Source: Caulobacter segnis ATCC 21756 | Lineage (GTDB): Bacteria > Pseudomonadota > Alphaproteobacteria > Caulobacterales > Caulobacteraceae | Reading direction: 5' to 3' | DNA length: 64,000 bases | Assembly (NCBI RefSeq): GCF_000092285.1 | Contig: NC_014100.1 | Span: 930,001 to 994,000 of the forward strand | Shown here: piece after piece, positions 35,629 to 44,757 of the stretch | Numbering within the stretch: position 1 is the first letter of the stretch | Layout of the letters: each line of letters opens with the position of its first letter | Program-made: the position numbers and the translations under genes | The notes under the pieces: model-generated | Told to the model about the DNA's origin: nothing | Databases searched by the model: none | What the model saw: only the letters and a program-made list of their open reading frames with translations

Positions 35629-36072
35629 TTACTTCGCGGCCGGGCGGGGCTTGGCGTGCCACAGCGCGTTGACGATCACCCAGCGCTCGCCGAACCGCCC
35701 GAGGTTGAGGTAGTCGACGAACCAGGGCGTTTCCACGCGGGCCACCGCCGCGTCGCCGGCGATGTCCAACACCCTGACGCTGCGGTCCCACTGATCGCGC
35801 GGCGTCTTCAGGGCTCCCTGCCGCGTCAGGTCGATGAGCTCGTCTCGGCTCATGCGGCGCAGAGCCAGCGTCTCGTCGGGATCGGGTTTGCTGCGCACGG
35901 CGCGCTTGGCGAGGTCTGGGTGCAGGGCGCGGGTGACGCGCGCGACATCCCCCTCCAATTGACCGTCGACATAGTCGTAGGCCACGGCCTCGACCGCCTT
36001 CACCGCCGCCGGATCCATCGCCGGCGTGGCGGCGCTGTTGAGCAGCAGGGCGGCGAACATGGCGGCGATCAT
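35629..36072 (-). CDS. Secreted NTF2-like (lumazine-binding-2) protein
   Basis: A 147-residue exported protein with a short hydrophobic start (MIAAMFAALLLNSAATPAMD) and an NTF2-like domain: VEAVAYDYVDGQLEGDVARVTRALHPDLAKR, VRVLDIAGDAAVARVETPWFVDYLNLGRFGERWVIVNALWHAK. The ending NLGRFGERWVIVNALW is the hallmark of the putative lumazine-binding group. Same broad family as the protein at 21638-22087. Function unknown; probably periplasmic ligand binding. Confidence 0.82.
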   Translation of the reverse strand: MIAAMFAALLLNSAATPAMDPAAVKAVEAVAYDYVDGQLEGDVARVTRALHPDLAKRAVRSKPDPDETLALRRMSRDELIDLTRQGALKTPRDQWDRSVRVLDIAGDAAVARVETPWFVDYLNLGRFGERWVIVNALWHAKPRPAAK

Positions 36073-36171
36073 GGAAGGCTCCGATGGCGATCAAGTTCAG
36101 CTGACGCCGAATCCTGGCGGGACGCCAAGCTCCTTACGAAAAGCGACGCTTGAGTGGCAAGCCGTCGTTCT

Positions 36172-36189
36172 TTGAACGTGTGCGTTCAA
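36172..36189. promoter_or_regulatory. Candidate operator upstream of the second EamA gene
   Basis: TTGAACGTGTGCGTTCAA is a perfect 7-bp inverted repeat with a 4-bp centre, 80 bp before the EamA start at 36270 and 99 bp from the divergent NTF2-like start. It has the look of a dimeric repressor site. The nearby AraC protein usually prefers direct repeats, so another regulator is more likely. Confidence 0.4.
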
Positions 36190-36269
36190 TTCGAGCACGA
36201 GAGCCTTCGCCAAGTCTCCCGGAGTTTTCGCCAAAGTCAGCCGCCGCCGGGCCTGCTAACTCCCAACCC

Positions 36270-37229
36270 ATGACCCCGTCCCGCAAACTCCTGCTCGGCC
36301 TGCTATGCGGCGTGATCGCCGGGGCGTTCTGGGGCGGCGTGTTCCTGGCGCCGAGACTGCTGGCCGACTTCACGCCGCTGCAGGCGACGGCGGGGCGCTA
36401 TCTGGCCTATGGCCTGGCGGCGACGGCGCTGCTGATTCCGAGTTGGAAGACCGTCATGGCCCGGATGGACGGGCGCGACTGGCGCGACCTCTTCCTGCTG
36501 AGCCTGCTGGGCAACCTGATCTACTATGTCGGCCTGGCCGTGGCGGTTCAGAGCGCCGGCGTGGCCCTGGCCTCGCTGGTCATCGGCCTGCTGCCCGTGA
36601 CCATCACCCTGGTCGGCGCCCCCTCCAGGAAAGATGGGCCCGGGGAGGGGACGCCGATACGCCGGCTGATCGCGCCCCTGGCCCTGATCGTCGCCGGCGG
36701 GGTCTGCATCAACCTGGACGCCTTCGCCGCCGCTGGACGGGCCGGCGCGGGGCGGACGCTGGTCGGCCTGGCCGGCGCGCTCCTGGCCCTGGCGGTCTGG
36801 ACCGCCTACGCCGTCTGGAACGCCCGGCGATTGGCCGCCACGCCGAAGTTCAACAGCCACGAGTGGTCTCTGCTGACCGGCGTCGCGACGGGCTTGCTGT
36901 CCCTGGTCATCGTGGTCCCGGCCTTCGCCCTCGGGGGGAAGGCGCATGCGGCCAGCGCTTGGGGCCTGTTTTGGGGCGTCAGCTTCGCGGTGGCGATCGG
37001 CGCATCGGTGATCGGCAACGGCCTGTGGAACGCCGCCAGCCGCCTGTTGCCGCTGTCGCTGTCGGGCCAGCTGATCGTGTTCGAGACGGTGTTCGCGCTG
37101 GCCTACGGCTTCCTGCACGAGGGGCGGTGGCCGCGCCCCCTGGAGAGCGTCGCCATCGTGCTGATGCTGGCCGGCGTGCTGTGGTCGGCGCGGCGGCATC
37201 GGGCCCCGACCGAGGCGCTCGCAACATGA
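36270..37229 (+). CDS. EamA-family transporter
   Basis: A 319-residue membrane protein with about ten hydrophobic segments and two EamA repeats. The first runs from LLLGLLCGVIAGAFWGGVFLAPRLL; the second from LVGLAGALLALAVWTAYAVWNARRLA to IVLMLAGVLWSARRHR. A hydrophilic insert (SRKDGPGEGTPIRR) separates them. Only about 30% alike in pattern to the EamA protein at 3198-4094, so a different substrate is likely. The ATG at 36270 is used; the frame is open further upstream but through the operator. Confidence 0.87.
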   Translation: MTPSRKLLLGLLCGVIAGAFWGGVFLAPRLLADFTPLQATAGRYLAYGLAATALLIPSWKTVMARMDGRDWRDLFLLSLLGNLIYYVGLAVAVQSAGVALASLVIGLLPVTITLVGAPSRKDGPGEGTPIRRLIAPLALIVAGGVCINLDAFAAAGRAGAGRTLVGLAGALLALAVWTAYAVWNARRLAATPKFNSHEWSLLTGVATGLLSLVIVVPAFALGGKAHAASAWGLFWGVSFAVAIGASVIGNGLWNAASRLLPLSLSGQLIVFETVFALAYGFLHEGRWPRPLESVAIVLMLAGVLWSARRHRAPTEALAT

Positions 37230-37309
37230 CGCGAACCTGAACGGCCAGTCCCGATCGGGTTCAGATGCGGGGGTCTAGAACAGCTATCAACAGAGATAGG
37301 AGACCCGCC

Positions 37310-37705
37310 ATGACCACCATCGGCAAGTTCACCAAGACCGCGATCGCTGTCACCGTCGCCGGCGCGCTGGTCGCTCCCGCCACCGCCGCTTTCGCCGGCG
37401 AAAAGACCGAGCGCGCCATCCTGGGCGCGGTGATCGGCGGCGTCGCCGGCGCGGCGCTGGGCAATGGCAAGGGCGATGCGGTCGCCATCGGCGCGGTCGC
37501 CGGCGCGGCCCTGGGCGCCACGACGGCCAAGGACAAGAACGACCGCCGCTACAGCCACGGCTATCGCACGGCGCCGCGCTACGACAACCGCTACTACAAC
37601 GCCGGCTATCGCAACGACCGCTACGCCTACGATCGCTACGACCGTCGCAACGATCGCTCTTACGACCGCTACGACAACCGCTACGCCTACGGCTATCGCC
37701 GTTAA
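37310..37705 (+). CDS. Small glycine-zipper protein with Tyr/Arg-rich tail
   Basis: A 131-residue exported protein. It has a signal peptide (KFTKTAIAVTVAGALVAPATAAFA), a glycine zipper (RAILGAVIGGVAGAALGNGKGDAVAIGAVAGAALGAT, about 33-70) and a tail dominated by Tyr, Asp, Arg and Asn (RYDNRYYNAGYRNDRYAYDRYDRR). The layout, zipper plus Tyr/Arg-rich segment, echoes the protein at 30427-31440 with the order reversed. Function unknown; the tail could bind nucleic acid or cell wall. GGAGAC precedes the ATG and a strong terminator follows. Confidence 0.82.
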   Translation: MTTIGKFTKTAIAVTVAGALVAPATAAFAGEKTERAILGAVIGGVAGAALGNGKGDAVAIGAVAGAALGATTAKDKNDRRYSHGYRTAPRYDNRYYNAGYRNDRYAYDRYDRRNDRSYDRYDNRYAYGYRR

Positions 37706-37756
37706 CCGCTAAGCCTTCCTCGTTGGAGTTTCGATCCCTCCTCCCGCGAGCAAACT

Positions 37757-37786
37757 GCGCCGTCCCGGACCGGGGCGGCGCTTTTT
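37757..37786 (+). terminator. Rho-independent terminator after the glycine-zipper gene
   Basis: GCGCCGTCCC (37757-37766) and GGGGCGGCGC (37772-37781) form a 10-bp stem (one G-T pair) with a 5-nt loop, then TTTTT. It ends the 37310-37705 transcript and insulates ptsP. Confidence 0.88.
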
Positions 37787-37936
37787 CGTGCCGCCACACC
37801 TAAACATCGTTTGGTTGACACCAGCGGCTATCGCGGCGGCGAAATCTGCTATAGCCCCCTCTTGAGGAAAGAGTGGTTCGGGCCCGGCGCTAAGCGGGAC
37901 CGGCTGTTCCTGGGTTAGGGAGCGCGCTTAAGGCTC

Positions 37937-40201
37937 ATGGCGGCATCCGGCATCGCCGTTCGAGGACCACGAAGCCTGCTTCGGCAGATTCGAGAAGCCA
38001 TGGCCGGGGGCGGCCCCGCCCAGGCCAAGCTCGACATGGTGGTGCGCACCATCGCCATCTCGATGGTGGCGGAAGTCTGCTCGATCTATCTGCGCCGCGC
38101 CTCGGGCGATCTCGAACTGTTCGCCACCGAGGGTCTGGCGCGCGAGGCCGTCCACGTCACCCGCCTGAAGCCGGGCGAGGGCCTGGTCGGCGAGACCATG
38201 CGCCTGGGCCGGCCGCTGAACCTGTCCGACGCCGCCAGCCACCCGCAATTCTCGTACCGTCCGGAAACGGGCGAAGATCCCTACCACGCCTTCCTGGCCG
38301 TGCCCCTGCTGCGCGGCGGCCGCGCCATCGGCGTGCTGGTCGTCCAGAACCGCACCGAGCGGGTCTATGACGAGGAAGAGGTCGAGGACCTGCAGATCAT
38401 CGCCATGGTGCTGGCCGAGATGGTCAGCTCCAGCGAGCTGCTTGGCGCCGATGAGCTGAAGGACGTCGAGCTGGCGCCGCACAAGCCCGAGCGGCTGAAG
38501 GGCGCGCGCTTCGCCGAGGGCCTGGCCTATGGCGTGGCGGTTCTGCACGAGCAGCCGGTGGCGCCCGAGCAACTGTTGTCGGACGACGCCCTGGCCGAGG
38601 AGGCCCGGCTCAAATACGCGATCGAGACCCTGCAGACCCAGATCGACCAGATGCTGGAAGGCCAGCATGGCCTGGTCGGCGCGTCCTACGAGGTGCTCGA
38701 GACCTATCGCCTGTTCGCCCACGACCGGGGTTGGAACCGCAGCCTCGAGGAGGCCGTGCGCTCGGGCCTGACCGCCGAGGCCGCCGTCGAGCGTGTCCGC
38801 TCCGAGCACCGCGCGCGCCTGGGCCAGGCCCGCGATCCCTATCTGCGCGAGCGGCTGCACGACCTGGAAGACCTGAACGATCGGCTGCTGCGCCACCTGT
38901 CGGGCGACGTCCACCACGTGCGCCAGCTGCCTGACGACGCCATCCTGATCGCCCGGAACTTGGGTCCGGCCGACCTGCTGGAATACGACCGCACCAAGCT
39001 GAAGGGCATCCTCCTGGAGGAGGGCAGCGCCGCCAGCCACGCCGGCATCGTGGCCCGGGCGCTGGATATCCCGTGCGTGGGCCGCCTGGCCGGCCTGCGC
39101 GACCGGGTCAGCGAAGGCGACCCCGTGGTCGTCGACGCCGAGACTCAGGAAGCCTGGCTGCGGCCGCGTCCGGACGTGGTCAAGGCGCTGAAGGTCCGGA
39201 TGGAGGTCCGCGCCCAGCGCAAGGCCGAGTTCGCCCGCCTGCGCGACACGCCGCCGATCACCAAGGACGGCGCCAAGATCACCCTGCTGATGAACGCGGG
39301 GCTCGCGGTCGATCTCGACATTCTGGCCGAGACGGGCGCCGAGGGCATCGGCCTGTTCCGGACCGAGTTCCAGTTCATGGTGGCCGAGGAGCTGCCGCGC
39401 CTCGAGGCCCAGACCAGCCTCTACGAGAAGGTGCTGGAGGCCGCCAACGGCATGCCGGTGACCTTCCGCACGCTGGATCTCGGCGGCGACAAGCTGCTGC
39501 CGTACATGGAGCTGGAGCGCGAGGACAATCCAGCCTTGGGCTGGCGGGCCGTGCGCATGGGGCTGGACCGTCCGGCCCTGCTGCGCATGCAGATCCGCGC
39601 GCTGATCAAGGCCGCCGCCGGCCGGCCGCTGCGGGTGATGTTCCCGCTGGTGGCCAATGTCGACGAGTTCCGCGCCGCCCGCTCGTTCGTCGACCAGGAA
39701 GTCGCCTGGGCCCAGCGTCGCGGTCGTCCCGCGCCGGCGCGTCTCGATGTCGGCGCCATGATCGAGGCGCCGTCGCTGCTGTGGCATTTGGACGCGTTGT
39801 TGCCGATGACCGACTTCGTTTCGGTCGGCACCAACGACCTGATGCAGTACCTGTTCGCCGCCGACCGGGGCAATCCGAAGGTCTCGGACCGCTACGACCC
39901 GCTGTCGCCGGCCGCCCTGAGGGCGCTGAAGACCATTCAGCAGGCTTGCGCCGACACGGGCACGCCGGTGTCGGTCTGCGGCGAGATGGCGGGGCGTCCG
40001 TTGGAAGCTTTCGCCTTGGTGGCCTTGGGTTTCGAGGGTCTTTCCATGCCGCCGGCGGGCATCGGCCCAGTCAAGCAGATGGTCCTGTCGCTTGATCGGG
40101 AGGCCGCTCGCCGCAATGTCGAGGCCCTGCTGAAGGGCTCCGGCGGATCGCTGCGCGGCGAAATCGAGACGCTCGCGCGAAAGCTCTACGTCGCGGTGTA
40201 G
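37937..40201 (+). CDS. ptsP: Nitrogen-PTS enzyme I (EI-Ntr)
   Basis: A 754-residue PtsP. It has an N-terminal GAF domain (about 15-165), a PEP-utiliser N domain, the phosphohistidine in SAASHAGIVAR (His368) and the PEP-binding barrel with FRTEFQFMV, GTNDLMQYLFAADRGN and the active Cys in VCGEMAGRP (Cys681). It takes phosphate from PEP and passes it to NPr and EIIA-Ntr. In Caulobacter the system is reported to signal glutamine shortage to the SpoT (p)ppGpp hydrolase. HPr and EIIA genes are not in this window. Cytoplasmic, own transcription unit. Confidence 0.96.
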   Translation: MAASGIAVRGPRSLLRQIREAMAGGGPAQAKLDMVVRTIAISMVAEVCSIYLRRASGDLELFATEGLAREAVHVTRLKPGEGLVGETMRLGRPLNLSDAASHPQFSYRPETGEDPYHAFLAVPLLRGGRAIGVLVVQNRTERVYDEEEVEDLQIIAMVLAEMVSSSELLGADELKDVELAPHKPERLKGARFAEGLAYGVAVLHEQPVAPEQLLSDDALAEEARLKYAIETLQTQIDQMLEGQHGLVGASYEVLETYRLFAHDRGWNRSLEEAVRSGLTAEAAVERVRSEHRARLGQARDPYLRERLHDLEDLNDRLLRHLSGDVHHVRQLPDDAILIARNLGPADLLEYDRTKLKGILLEEGSAASHAGIVARALDIPCVGRLAGLRDRVSEGDPVVVDAETQEAWLRPRPDVVKALKVRMEVRAQRKAEFARLRDTPPITKDGAKITLLMNAGLAVDLDILAETGAEGIGLFRTEFQFMVAEELPRLEAQTSLYEKVLEAANGMPVTFRTLDLGGDKLLPYMELEREDNPALGWRAVRMGLDRPALLRMQIRALIKAAAGRPLRVMFPLVANVDEFRAARSFVDQEVAWAQRRGRPAPARLDVGAMIEAPSLLWHLDALLPMTDFVSVGTNDLMQYLFAADRGNPKVSDRYDPLSPAALRALKTIQQACADTGTPVSVCGEMAGRPLEAFALVALGFEGLSMPPAGIGPVKQMVLSLDREAARRNVEALLKGSGGSLRGEIETLARKLYVAV

Positions 40202-40387
40202 AACGCTGTTATGCGGTTAGGCAAGCGTGGCCGGTAAGTACATTGAATCCGGATACTTAGTTTGCTACCCACAAACACTCGTTAACAATTCCGTGCATGA
40301 TGGAGTCGGCGAAGCCGCCGTGCTTTACCGGCGATCGGCGCCAGGCGGTTTTAAGTTCCAGGCGAGTTTCGGGGGCGCTTAGTCAGT
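40202..40387 (+). promoter_or_regulatory. AT-richer upstream region of rodZ with two GANTC sites
   Basis: This 186-bp stretch is noticeably more AT-rich than its neighbours, as expected for a promoter. It has GAATC (40245-40249) and GAGTC (40303-40307), both substrates of the cell-cycle methylase CcrM, and a TTAACAA half-site reminiscent of CtrA. No full CtrA site (TTAA-N7-TTAA) is visible. No terminator for ptsP is seen. Confidence 0.4.
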
Positions 40388-41476
40388 ATGCCGCGAGATA
40401 TGGGCAACGTAGAGCGTTTGCATCTCGACGACGTCGAGGCTGAAACGGCGCCGTTCGCCGTCGCCGAGGCCGTGGTCAGCGAACCCATGCAGCATGAACC
40501 CGCCGACATCGGCGCCGCGTTGAAGGCCGCTCGCGAGGCGCGGGGTCTCAGCCTGCAGCAGGTCGCCGAAGCCACCCGCATCCGTCAGGGCTATGTCGAG
40601 GCGTTGGAAGAGATGCGCCTGGAGGCGCTGCCCTCGCGCCCCTTCACCATCGGCTATGTTCGCGCCTACGCGGCCCTGCTGGGCATGGATGGCGACACGG
40701 CCGTGGCCCGCTTCAAGACCGACGCGCCGGACGAGGGCGCCGAACTGCGCGAGCCGGTGGGCGTTCGCCGCGAGCGCGATCCGCGCCTGGCCCTGATCCT
40801 GGCCGGCGGCGTGCTGGTGGTCGGCGCGATCCTGCTCTGGAACGTCGCCCAGCGCGCCATCGCCAAGGATCAGCCGCCGCAGCAGATCGCGCCGGCCGCC
40901 GCCTCGACCCAGGTCCAGGCCCACGCCAACAACAGCTCGGTCGCGCTGGGCGCGCCGCTGCCGGCGCCGGTCGAGTCGACCACGCCCGAACCCTACAAGA
41001 CGCCCGGTCTGGACGACGCCGCCGCCAATGGCGGCTCGGTCGACGCGGCCAAGGCCGCCGCCAAGGCGCGCGCCGAGGCCGACGCGCGGGCGGGGATCGT
41101 CGATCCCGCTCACCAGGTCCAGGTCGGCGCGCCGTTCAAGCCCCGTGGCGTCATGCTGGGCGCCGCGCAGGGCGAAGGCTCCGGCGTGGTGCTGCAGGCG
41201 CGCAAGCCCGCGACGCTGGTCGTGCGCGGCGTCGACGGCCAGGTCTATTTCGCCCGCGCCCTGACGGCTGGCGACGCCTATCGCGCGCCGCGCACGCCGG
41301 GTCTGATCGCCGACGTCTCGGATCCGATGGTGTTCGAGGTCTATTACGGCGGCGCCCTGGTCAGCCACCTGCCGTCCAACTCGACCGCGCTGTCCAAGCT
41401 GGTCCCCGCGCCGAAGGTGGCTCCGGCCGCCCCGGCCGTGGCGCAGACTGCGCCGGCGGCGACGCCGCCACAGTAG
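40388..41476 (+). CDS. rodZ: RodZ-like cytoskeletal membrane protein
   Basis: A 362-residue protein with the RodZ layout. A cytoplasmic helix-turn-helix (about 38-105, IGAALKAAREARGLSLQQVAEATRIRQGYVEALEEMRLEALPSRPFTIGYVRAYA) binds MreB in characterised homologues. One transmembrane helix (about 134-153) and a periplasmic Ala/Pro-rich linker follow, then a DUF4115-like beta domain. RodZ links MreB to cell-wall synthesis. It precedes ispG, the same order as in Escherichia coli. Element C1 starts directly at the stop codon. The start could also be the ATG at 40400. Confidence 0.92.
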   Translation: MPRDMGNVERLHLDDVEAETAPFAVAEAVVSEPMQHEPADIGAALKAAREARGLSLQQVAEATRIRQGYVEALEEMRLEALPSRPFTIGYVRAYAALLGMDGDTAVARFKTDAPDEGAELREPVGVRRERDPRLALILAGGVLVVGAILLWNVAQRAIAKDQPPQQIAPAAASTQVQAHANNSSVALGAPLPAPVESTTPEPYKTPGLDDAAANGGSVDAAKAAAKARAEADARAGIVDPAHQVQVGAPFKPRGVMLGAAQGEGSGVVLQARKPATLVVRGVDGQVYFARALTAGDAYRAPRTPGLIADVSDPMVFEVYYGGALVSHLPSNSTALSKLVPAPKVAPAAPAVAQTAPAATPPQ

Positions 41477-41608
41477 TCCCTTCTCCCCTTGCGGGAGAAG
41501 GTGGCCGCGAAGCGGGCGGATGAGGGGTTGAACCCCCGTCCGTCAACGTCTTCGCGACCCCTCATCCGTCGCCTGGCGGCGACACCTTCTCCCGCAAGGG
41601 GAGAAGGG
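41477..41608. repeat. Palindromic element family C, copy C1
   Basis: Arms TCCCTTCTCCCCTTGCGGGA and the complementary TCCCGCAAGGGGAGAAGGGG, with an inner GGATGAGGGGTT / CGACCCCTCATCCG pair. Starts on the base after the rodZ stop, between rodZ and ispG. Confidence 0.9.
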
Positions 41609-41658
41609 GGGCGGGTAAGCCCCTTCTATCGCGGCTCAACACCCTCTAAATTAGCGCC

Positions 41659-42798
41659 ATGTCCGCAGACCACACGTCCGTCCGTCCCTGGCGCCAGATC
41701 ACGCGTCGGCCCTCGCGCAAGATCCGCGTGGGCTCCGTCGAGGTGGGCGGCGACGCGCCGATCTCGGTGCAGTCGATGACCAACACCCTGACCAGCGACG
41801 CGGCCGCGACGCTGGAGCAGATCCGCCAGCTGGAGGAGGCCGGCGCCGACATCGTCCGCGTCAGCTGCCCGGACGTCGAGAGCACGGCCGCGTTCAAGAC
41901 CATCGCCCGCGAGGCCAAGGTCCCGCTCGTGGCCGACATCCACTTCCACTACAAGCGCGGCATCGAGGCGGCGCAGGCCGGCGCGGCCTGCCTGCGGATC
42001 AATCCGGGCAACATCGGCAGCCCCGACCGGGTGCGCGACGTGATCCAGGCCGCGCGCGACCACGGCTGCTCGATGCGCATTGGCGTCAACGCCGGCTCGC
42101 TTGAACGGGAATTGCTGGAAAAGTACGGCGAGCCCTGCCCCGAGGCGATGGTCGAGAGCGCCCTGAACCACGCCCGCATCCTGCAGGACCACGACTTCCA
42201 CGAGTTCAAGATCTCGGTGAAGGCGTCCGACCCGTTCATGACCGTCGCCGCCTACTACCAGCTGGCCGAGGCCATCGACTGCCCGCTGCACCTGGGCGTC
42301 ACCGAGGCCGGCGCGACGCGCACCGGCACGGTGAAGAGCTCGATCGGCATCGGCTCGATGCTGTGGGCCGGCATCGGCGACACCATTCGTGTTTCCCTTG
42401 CCGCGGATCCTGTCGAAGAGATCAAGGTCGGCTTCGATATCCTCAAGTCGCTGGGCCTGCGCCACCGCGGCGTCAACATCATCGCCTGCCCGTCGTGCGC
42501 GCGGCAGGGCTTCAACGTCATCAAGACGGTCGAGGCCCTGGAAGAGCGCCTGGCCCACATCGCCACGCCGATGTCGCTGTCGATCATCGGCTGCGTCGTC
42601 AACGGCCCGGGCGAGGCGCTGATGACCGACATCGGCTTCACCGGCGGCGGCGCGGGCGCGGGGATGGTCTACATGGCCGGCAAGCCGGATCACAAACAAT
42701 CCAACGAGGGGATGATCGATCACATCGTCGAACTCGTCGAGAAGAAGGCCGCCGAGATCCAGGCGACCAAGACGGCCGGAGCCCTGGCCGCGGAATAG
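41659..42798 (+). CDS. ispG: 4-hydroxy-3-methylbut-2-enyl-diphosphate synthase (flavodoxin)
   Basis: A 379-residue IspG/GcpE, the iron-sulfur enzyme that converts methylerythritol cyclodiphosphate to HMBPP in the MEP isoprenoid pathway. The 4Fe-4S ligands are in CPSCARQGF (two Cys) and [18 protein letters not shown] and ISVKASDPF are further family motifs. The N-terminus [23 protein letters not shown] is standard for the short alphaproteobacterial form. Follows rodZ across element C1 and precedes a small secreted-protein gene by 10 bp. Confidence 0.97.
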   Translation: MSADHTSVRPWRQITRRPSRKIRVGSVEVGGDAPISVQSMTNTLTSDAAATLEQIRQLEEAGADIVRVSCPDVESTAAFKTIAREAKVPLVADIHFHYKRGIEAAQAGAACLRINPGNIGSPDRVRDVIQAARDHGCSMRIGVNAGSLERELLEKYGEPCPEAMVESALNHARILQDHDFHEFKISVKASDPFMTVAAYYQLAEAIDCPLHLGVTEAGATRTGTVKSSIGIGSMLWAGIGDTIRVSLAADPVEEIKVGFDILKSLGLRHRGVNIIACPSCARQGFNVIKTVEALEERLAHIATPMSLSIIGCVVNGPGEALMTDIGFTGGGAGAGMVYMAGKPDHKQSNEGMIDHIVELVEKKAAEIQATKTAGALAAE

Positions 42799-42808
42799 GA
42801 ACAGCGCG

Positions 42809-43210
42809 ATGCGTTCGATGCCGAAAGCCTTGGCGGCGGTTGTGGTTCTGGCGGCGGCGTCCGGCGCGGTCGCCGCGCCGAAGGAGGCTCCGGAGGTGAA
42901 GCTGGCGCGGCTGCTGGACGGCCGCGTGGCCGGCGAGCCGGTCAACTGCATCAACGCCAGCAACACCGACTCCATCGAGATCATCGACGGCGTGGCGATC
43001 GTCTACCGCATGAAGAACGGCGTGGCGTACGTGAACCGCCCGTCGATCGGCGCCGACAGCCTTCGCCGCGACCAGGTGCTGGTGACCAAGATGAACGGGA
43101 GCCAGCTGTGCCGCATGGACATGGTCACGCTGGTGGATCAGGGCTCGCGCTTCCAATCGGGCGCCATCAGCCTCGGGACGTTCACACCCTACGCCAAGCC
43201 GCGCCCCTAG
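42809..43210 (+). CDS. Small secreted protein of unknown function
   Basis: A 133-residue exported protein with a signal peptide (MPKALAAVVVLAAASGAVAA). The mature part has two Cys (VNCINAS, QLCRMD), probably disulfide-bonded, in a predicted beta-rich fold (SIEIIDGVAIVYRMKNGVAYVNRPSIGADSLRRDQVLVTKM). Similar small proteins recur in Caulobacterales and Sphingomonadales without known role. AGGAA precedes the ATG. It follows ispG by 10 bp and is likely cotranscribed. Converges on the S41 protease gene. Confidence 0.8.
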   Translation: MRSMPKALAAVVVLAAASGAVAAPKEAPEVKLARLLDGRVAGEPVNCINASNTDSIEIIDGVAIVYRMKNGVAYVNRPSIGADSLRRDQVLVTKMNGSQLCRMDMVTLVDQGSRFQSGAISLGTFTPYAKPRP

Positions 43211-43222
43211 AGCGTCCGTCGC

Positions 43223-44671
43223 CTAGCCCAAGGCCGCCATCAGCGCCGGATCGACGCCTGCGGCGATTGTCTCTCGCCGTCGAGGGACGAACACGTCAGG
43301 GGCGAGCCCCGCGTCCGGCTGGGGCGTCCTGGGGAAGTAGCCGATCAGCGGCAGGTCGACCTCGATCCCCGTGCGCGGCAGGCGCAGGAAGTAGAACGCG
43401 CCGCCGTTGATGCCGCGCCGGCTGCCGCCGGTCGTCTCGCCGTACAGCCGCCCCAGCCTCTCCCGCTGCATCAGCTGCGAGAACTGGAAGGTCGCCGAGC
43501 TGTTCTGCGGCCCGATCAGCACCCGGACCTCGCCCGCATAGCGCGGGCCCTTCGGTTCGATGACGGCGCCCTCGCTGTCGCGGCGCGCCAGGGTGTAGAA
43601 GCGGTCGTCATAGGGCTGGGCGTCGTCGCCCCAGTCGTCGAAGGCGCGGTCCCAGGTGTCGAGATAGGGCTTCAGGTTTTCCGGGATGCGGCGATAGCGG
43701 GTCAGCCGCAGCATGTCGTCCTTGCGCACCGGCGTCTGGGTCAGGCGCGCGATGATGGCGTCGCCGCAATCGAGGCCGCCTTCATTGTCCCGAATGTCGA
43801 TCACCAAGCGGGGGACCTTCTGGGCGATCAGCTCGTCCATCCGCGCGTCGAGCCAGGCGCGCCAGTCCCAGGCCGCGCCGTACAGCGCCCAGCCCGGCAT
43901 GGTCAGGATCGCCGCGTCCTTCTCGCGGCGCATCGTCCAGGCGGGCGTGTCGTGATCCTTGTCGATCTGCGGCGGCCGCTGGGCGCGCCGCTGCGCCAGG
44001 GTCATGGCCGGCGCCAGCAGACGCCGCCGGCGGCCATCCTGGCCCTCGATGACCAGGTCGTGGCGCGTCCGGGCGCCGAAGATCAGCGGGTAGAAGACGT
44101 CGAAGCTCTCGAAGCTGTCCTCGCCCCCGACCGACATCAGCTGGCGGCGCTTGGCGTCATTGCCGCCGTCCGCGCGAGCCACGGTCATCAGGGCGGCCAG
44201 CACTTCGCCGGCGGGAACACCGTTGAGGGTGACCACTTCGTCGCCGGGCGACACGCCCAGGCCCAGCGGATCGCCGGTGACGACCATGCGCGACCCCAGC
44301 CAGACGAACCGCAGCGGCAGACGGTCGGGGCCCTCGAACAAGGCCCGCCGCACCGGCGCGCGCTGATTGTAGAAGTTGGCGTAGGTGTGCCCGCAGCGGA
44401 TCGTGGTCAGAAACCGCGACAGACGCAGGTAGAAGCCGGCCAGATCGCTGGGGCCTGGCGCGGTCAGGGCGGCGTAGCCAGCCTCGATCGTCGCCGGATC
44501 GTTGTAGCGCAGCAGGCCCGGATGCAGCGCGCCGTAGGCCTCGCGCATCAGCGCCACGTCCTCGGCGACGGCGTCTCGCGGGAGCGGGGTCTCGCCTTCG
44601 ATCGGCGGGGCCGCCTGGACGAAGGGCGTGGCGGTCAGGGCGGTCAGCAGGCTTCGGCGGTCGAGCGACAT
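43223..44671 (-). CDS. Exported S41-family (C-terminal processing-type) peptidase
   Basis: A 482-residue protein with a signal region (MSLDRRSLLTALTATPFVQA, including a twin-Arg-like DRRSLL), a helical N-terminal region, a PDZ-like stretch (LGLGVSPGDEVVTLNGVPAGEVL) and an S41 core with LVIDIRDNEGGLDCGDAI and the likely nucleophile Ser in GPQNSSATFQFSQLM. The family uses a Ser-Lys dyad; a suitable Lys is not certain from sequence alone. I placed the start at the ATG at 44671. Envelope-located, substrate unknown. The next gene upstream, an AraC regulator on the same strand, is 86 bp away and might control it. Confidence 0.87.
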   Translation of the reverse strand: MSLDRRSLLTALTATPFVQAAPPIEGETPLPRDAVAEDVALMREAYGALHPGLLRYNDPATIEAGYAALTAPGPSDLAGFYLRLSRFLTTIRCGHTYANFYNQRAPVRRALFEGPDRLPLRFVWLGSRMVVTGDPLGLGVSPGDEVVTLNGVPAGEVLAALMTVARADGGNDAKRRQLMSVGGEDSFESFDVFYPLIFGARTRHDLVIEGQDGRRRRLLAPAMTLAQRRAQRPPQIDKDHDTPAWTMRREKDAAILTMPGWALYGAAWDWRAWLDARMDELIAQKVPRLVIDIRDNEGGLDCGDAIIARLTQTPVRKDDMLRLTRYRRIPENLKPYLDTWDRAFDDWGDDAQPYDDRFYTLARRDSEGAVIEPKGPRYAGEVRVLIGPQNSSATFQFSQLMQRERLGRLYGETTGGSRRGINGGAFYFLRLPRTGIEVDLPLIGYFPRTPQPDAGLAPDVFVPRRRETIAAGVDPALMAALG

Positions 44672-44757
44672 GGGATGAGCATCTCCGGAAGAACGACCCT
44701 CGTCTTCCCGCAACCTCGCGCGGCGATCGTCTCAGAACCCTGGGCGCGGCGTGATTT

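Noticed and set aside
37815..37853. ptsP promoter from TTGACA at 37815 and GCTATA at 37848
   Set aside because: The spacing (27 bp) is far outside the usual range; other pairings in the region are weak.
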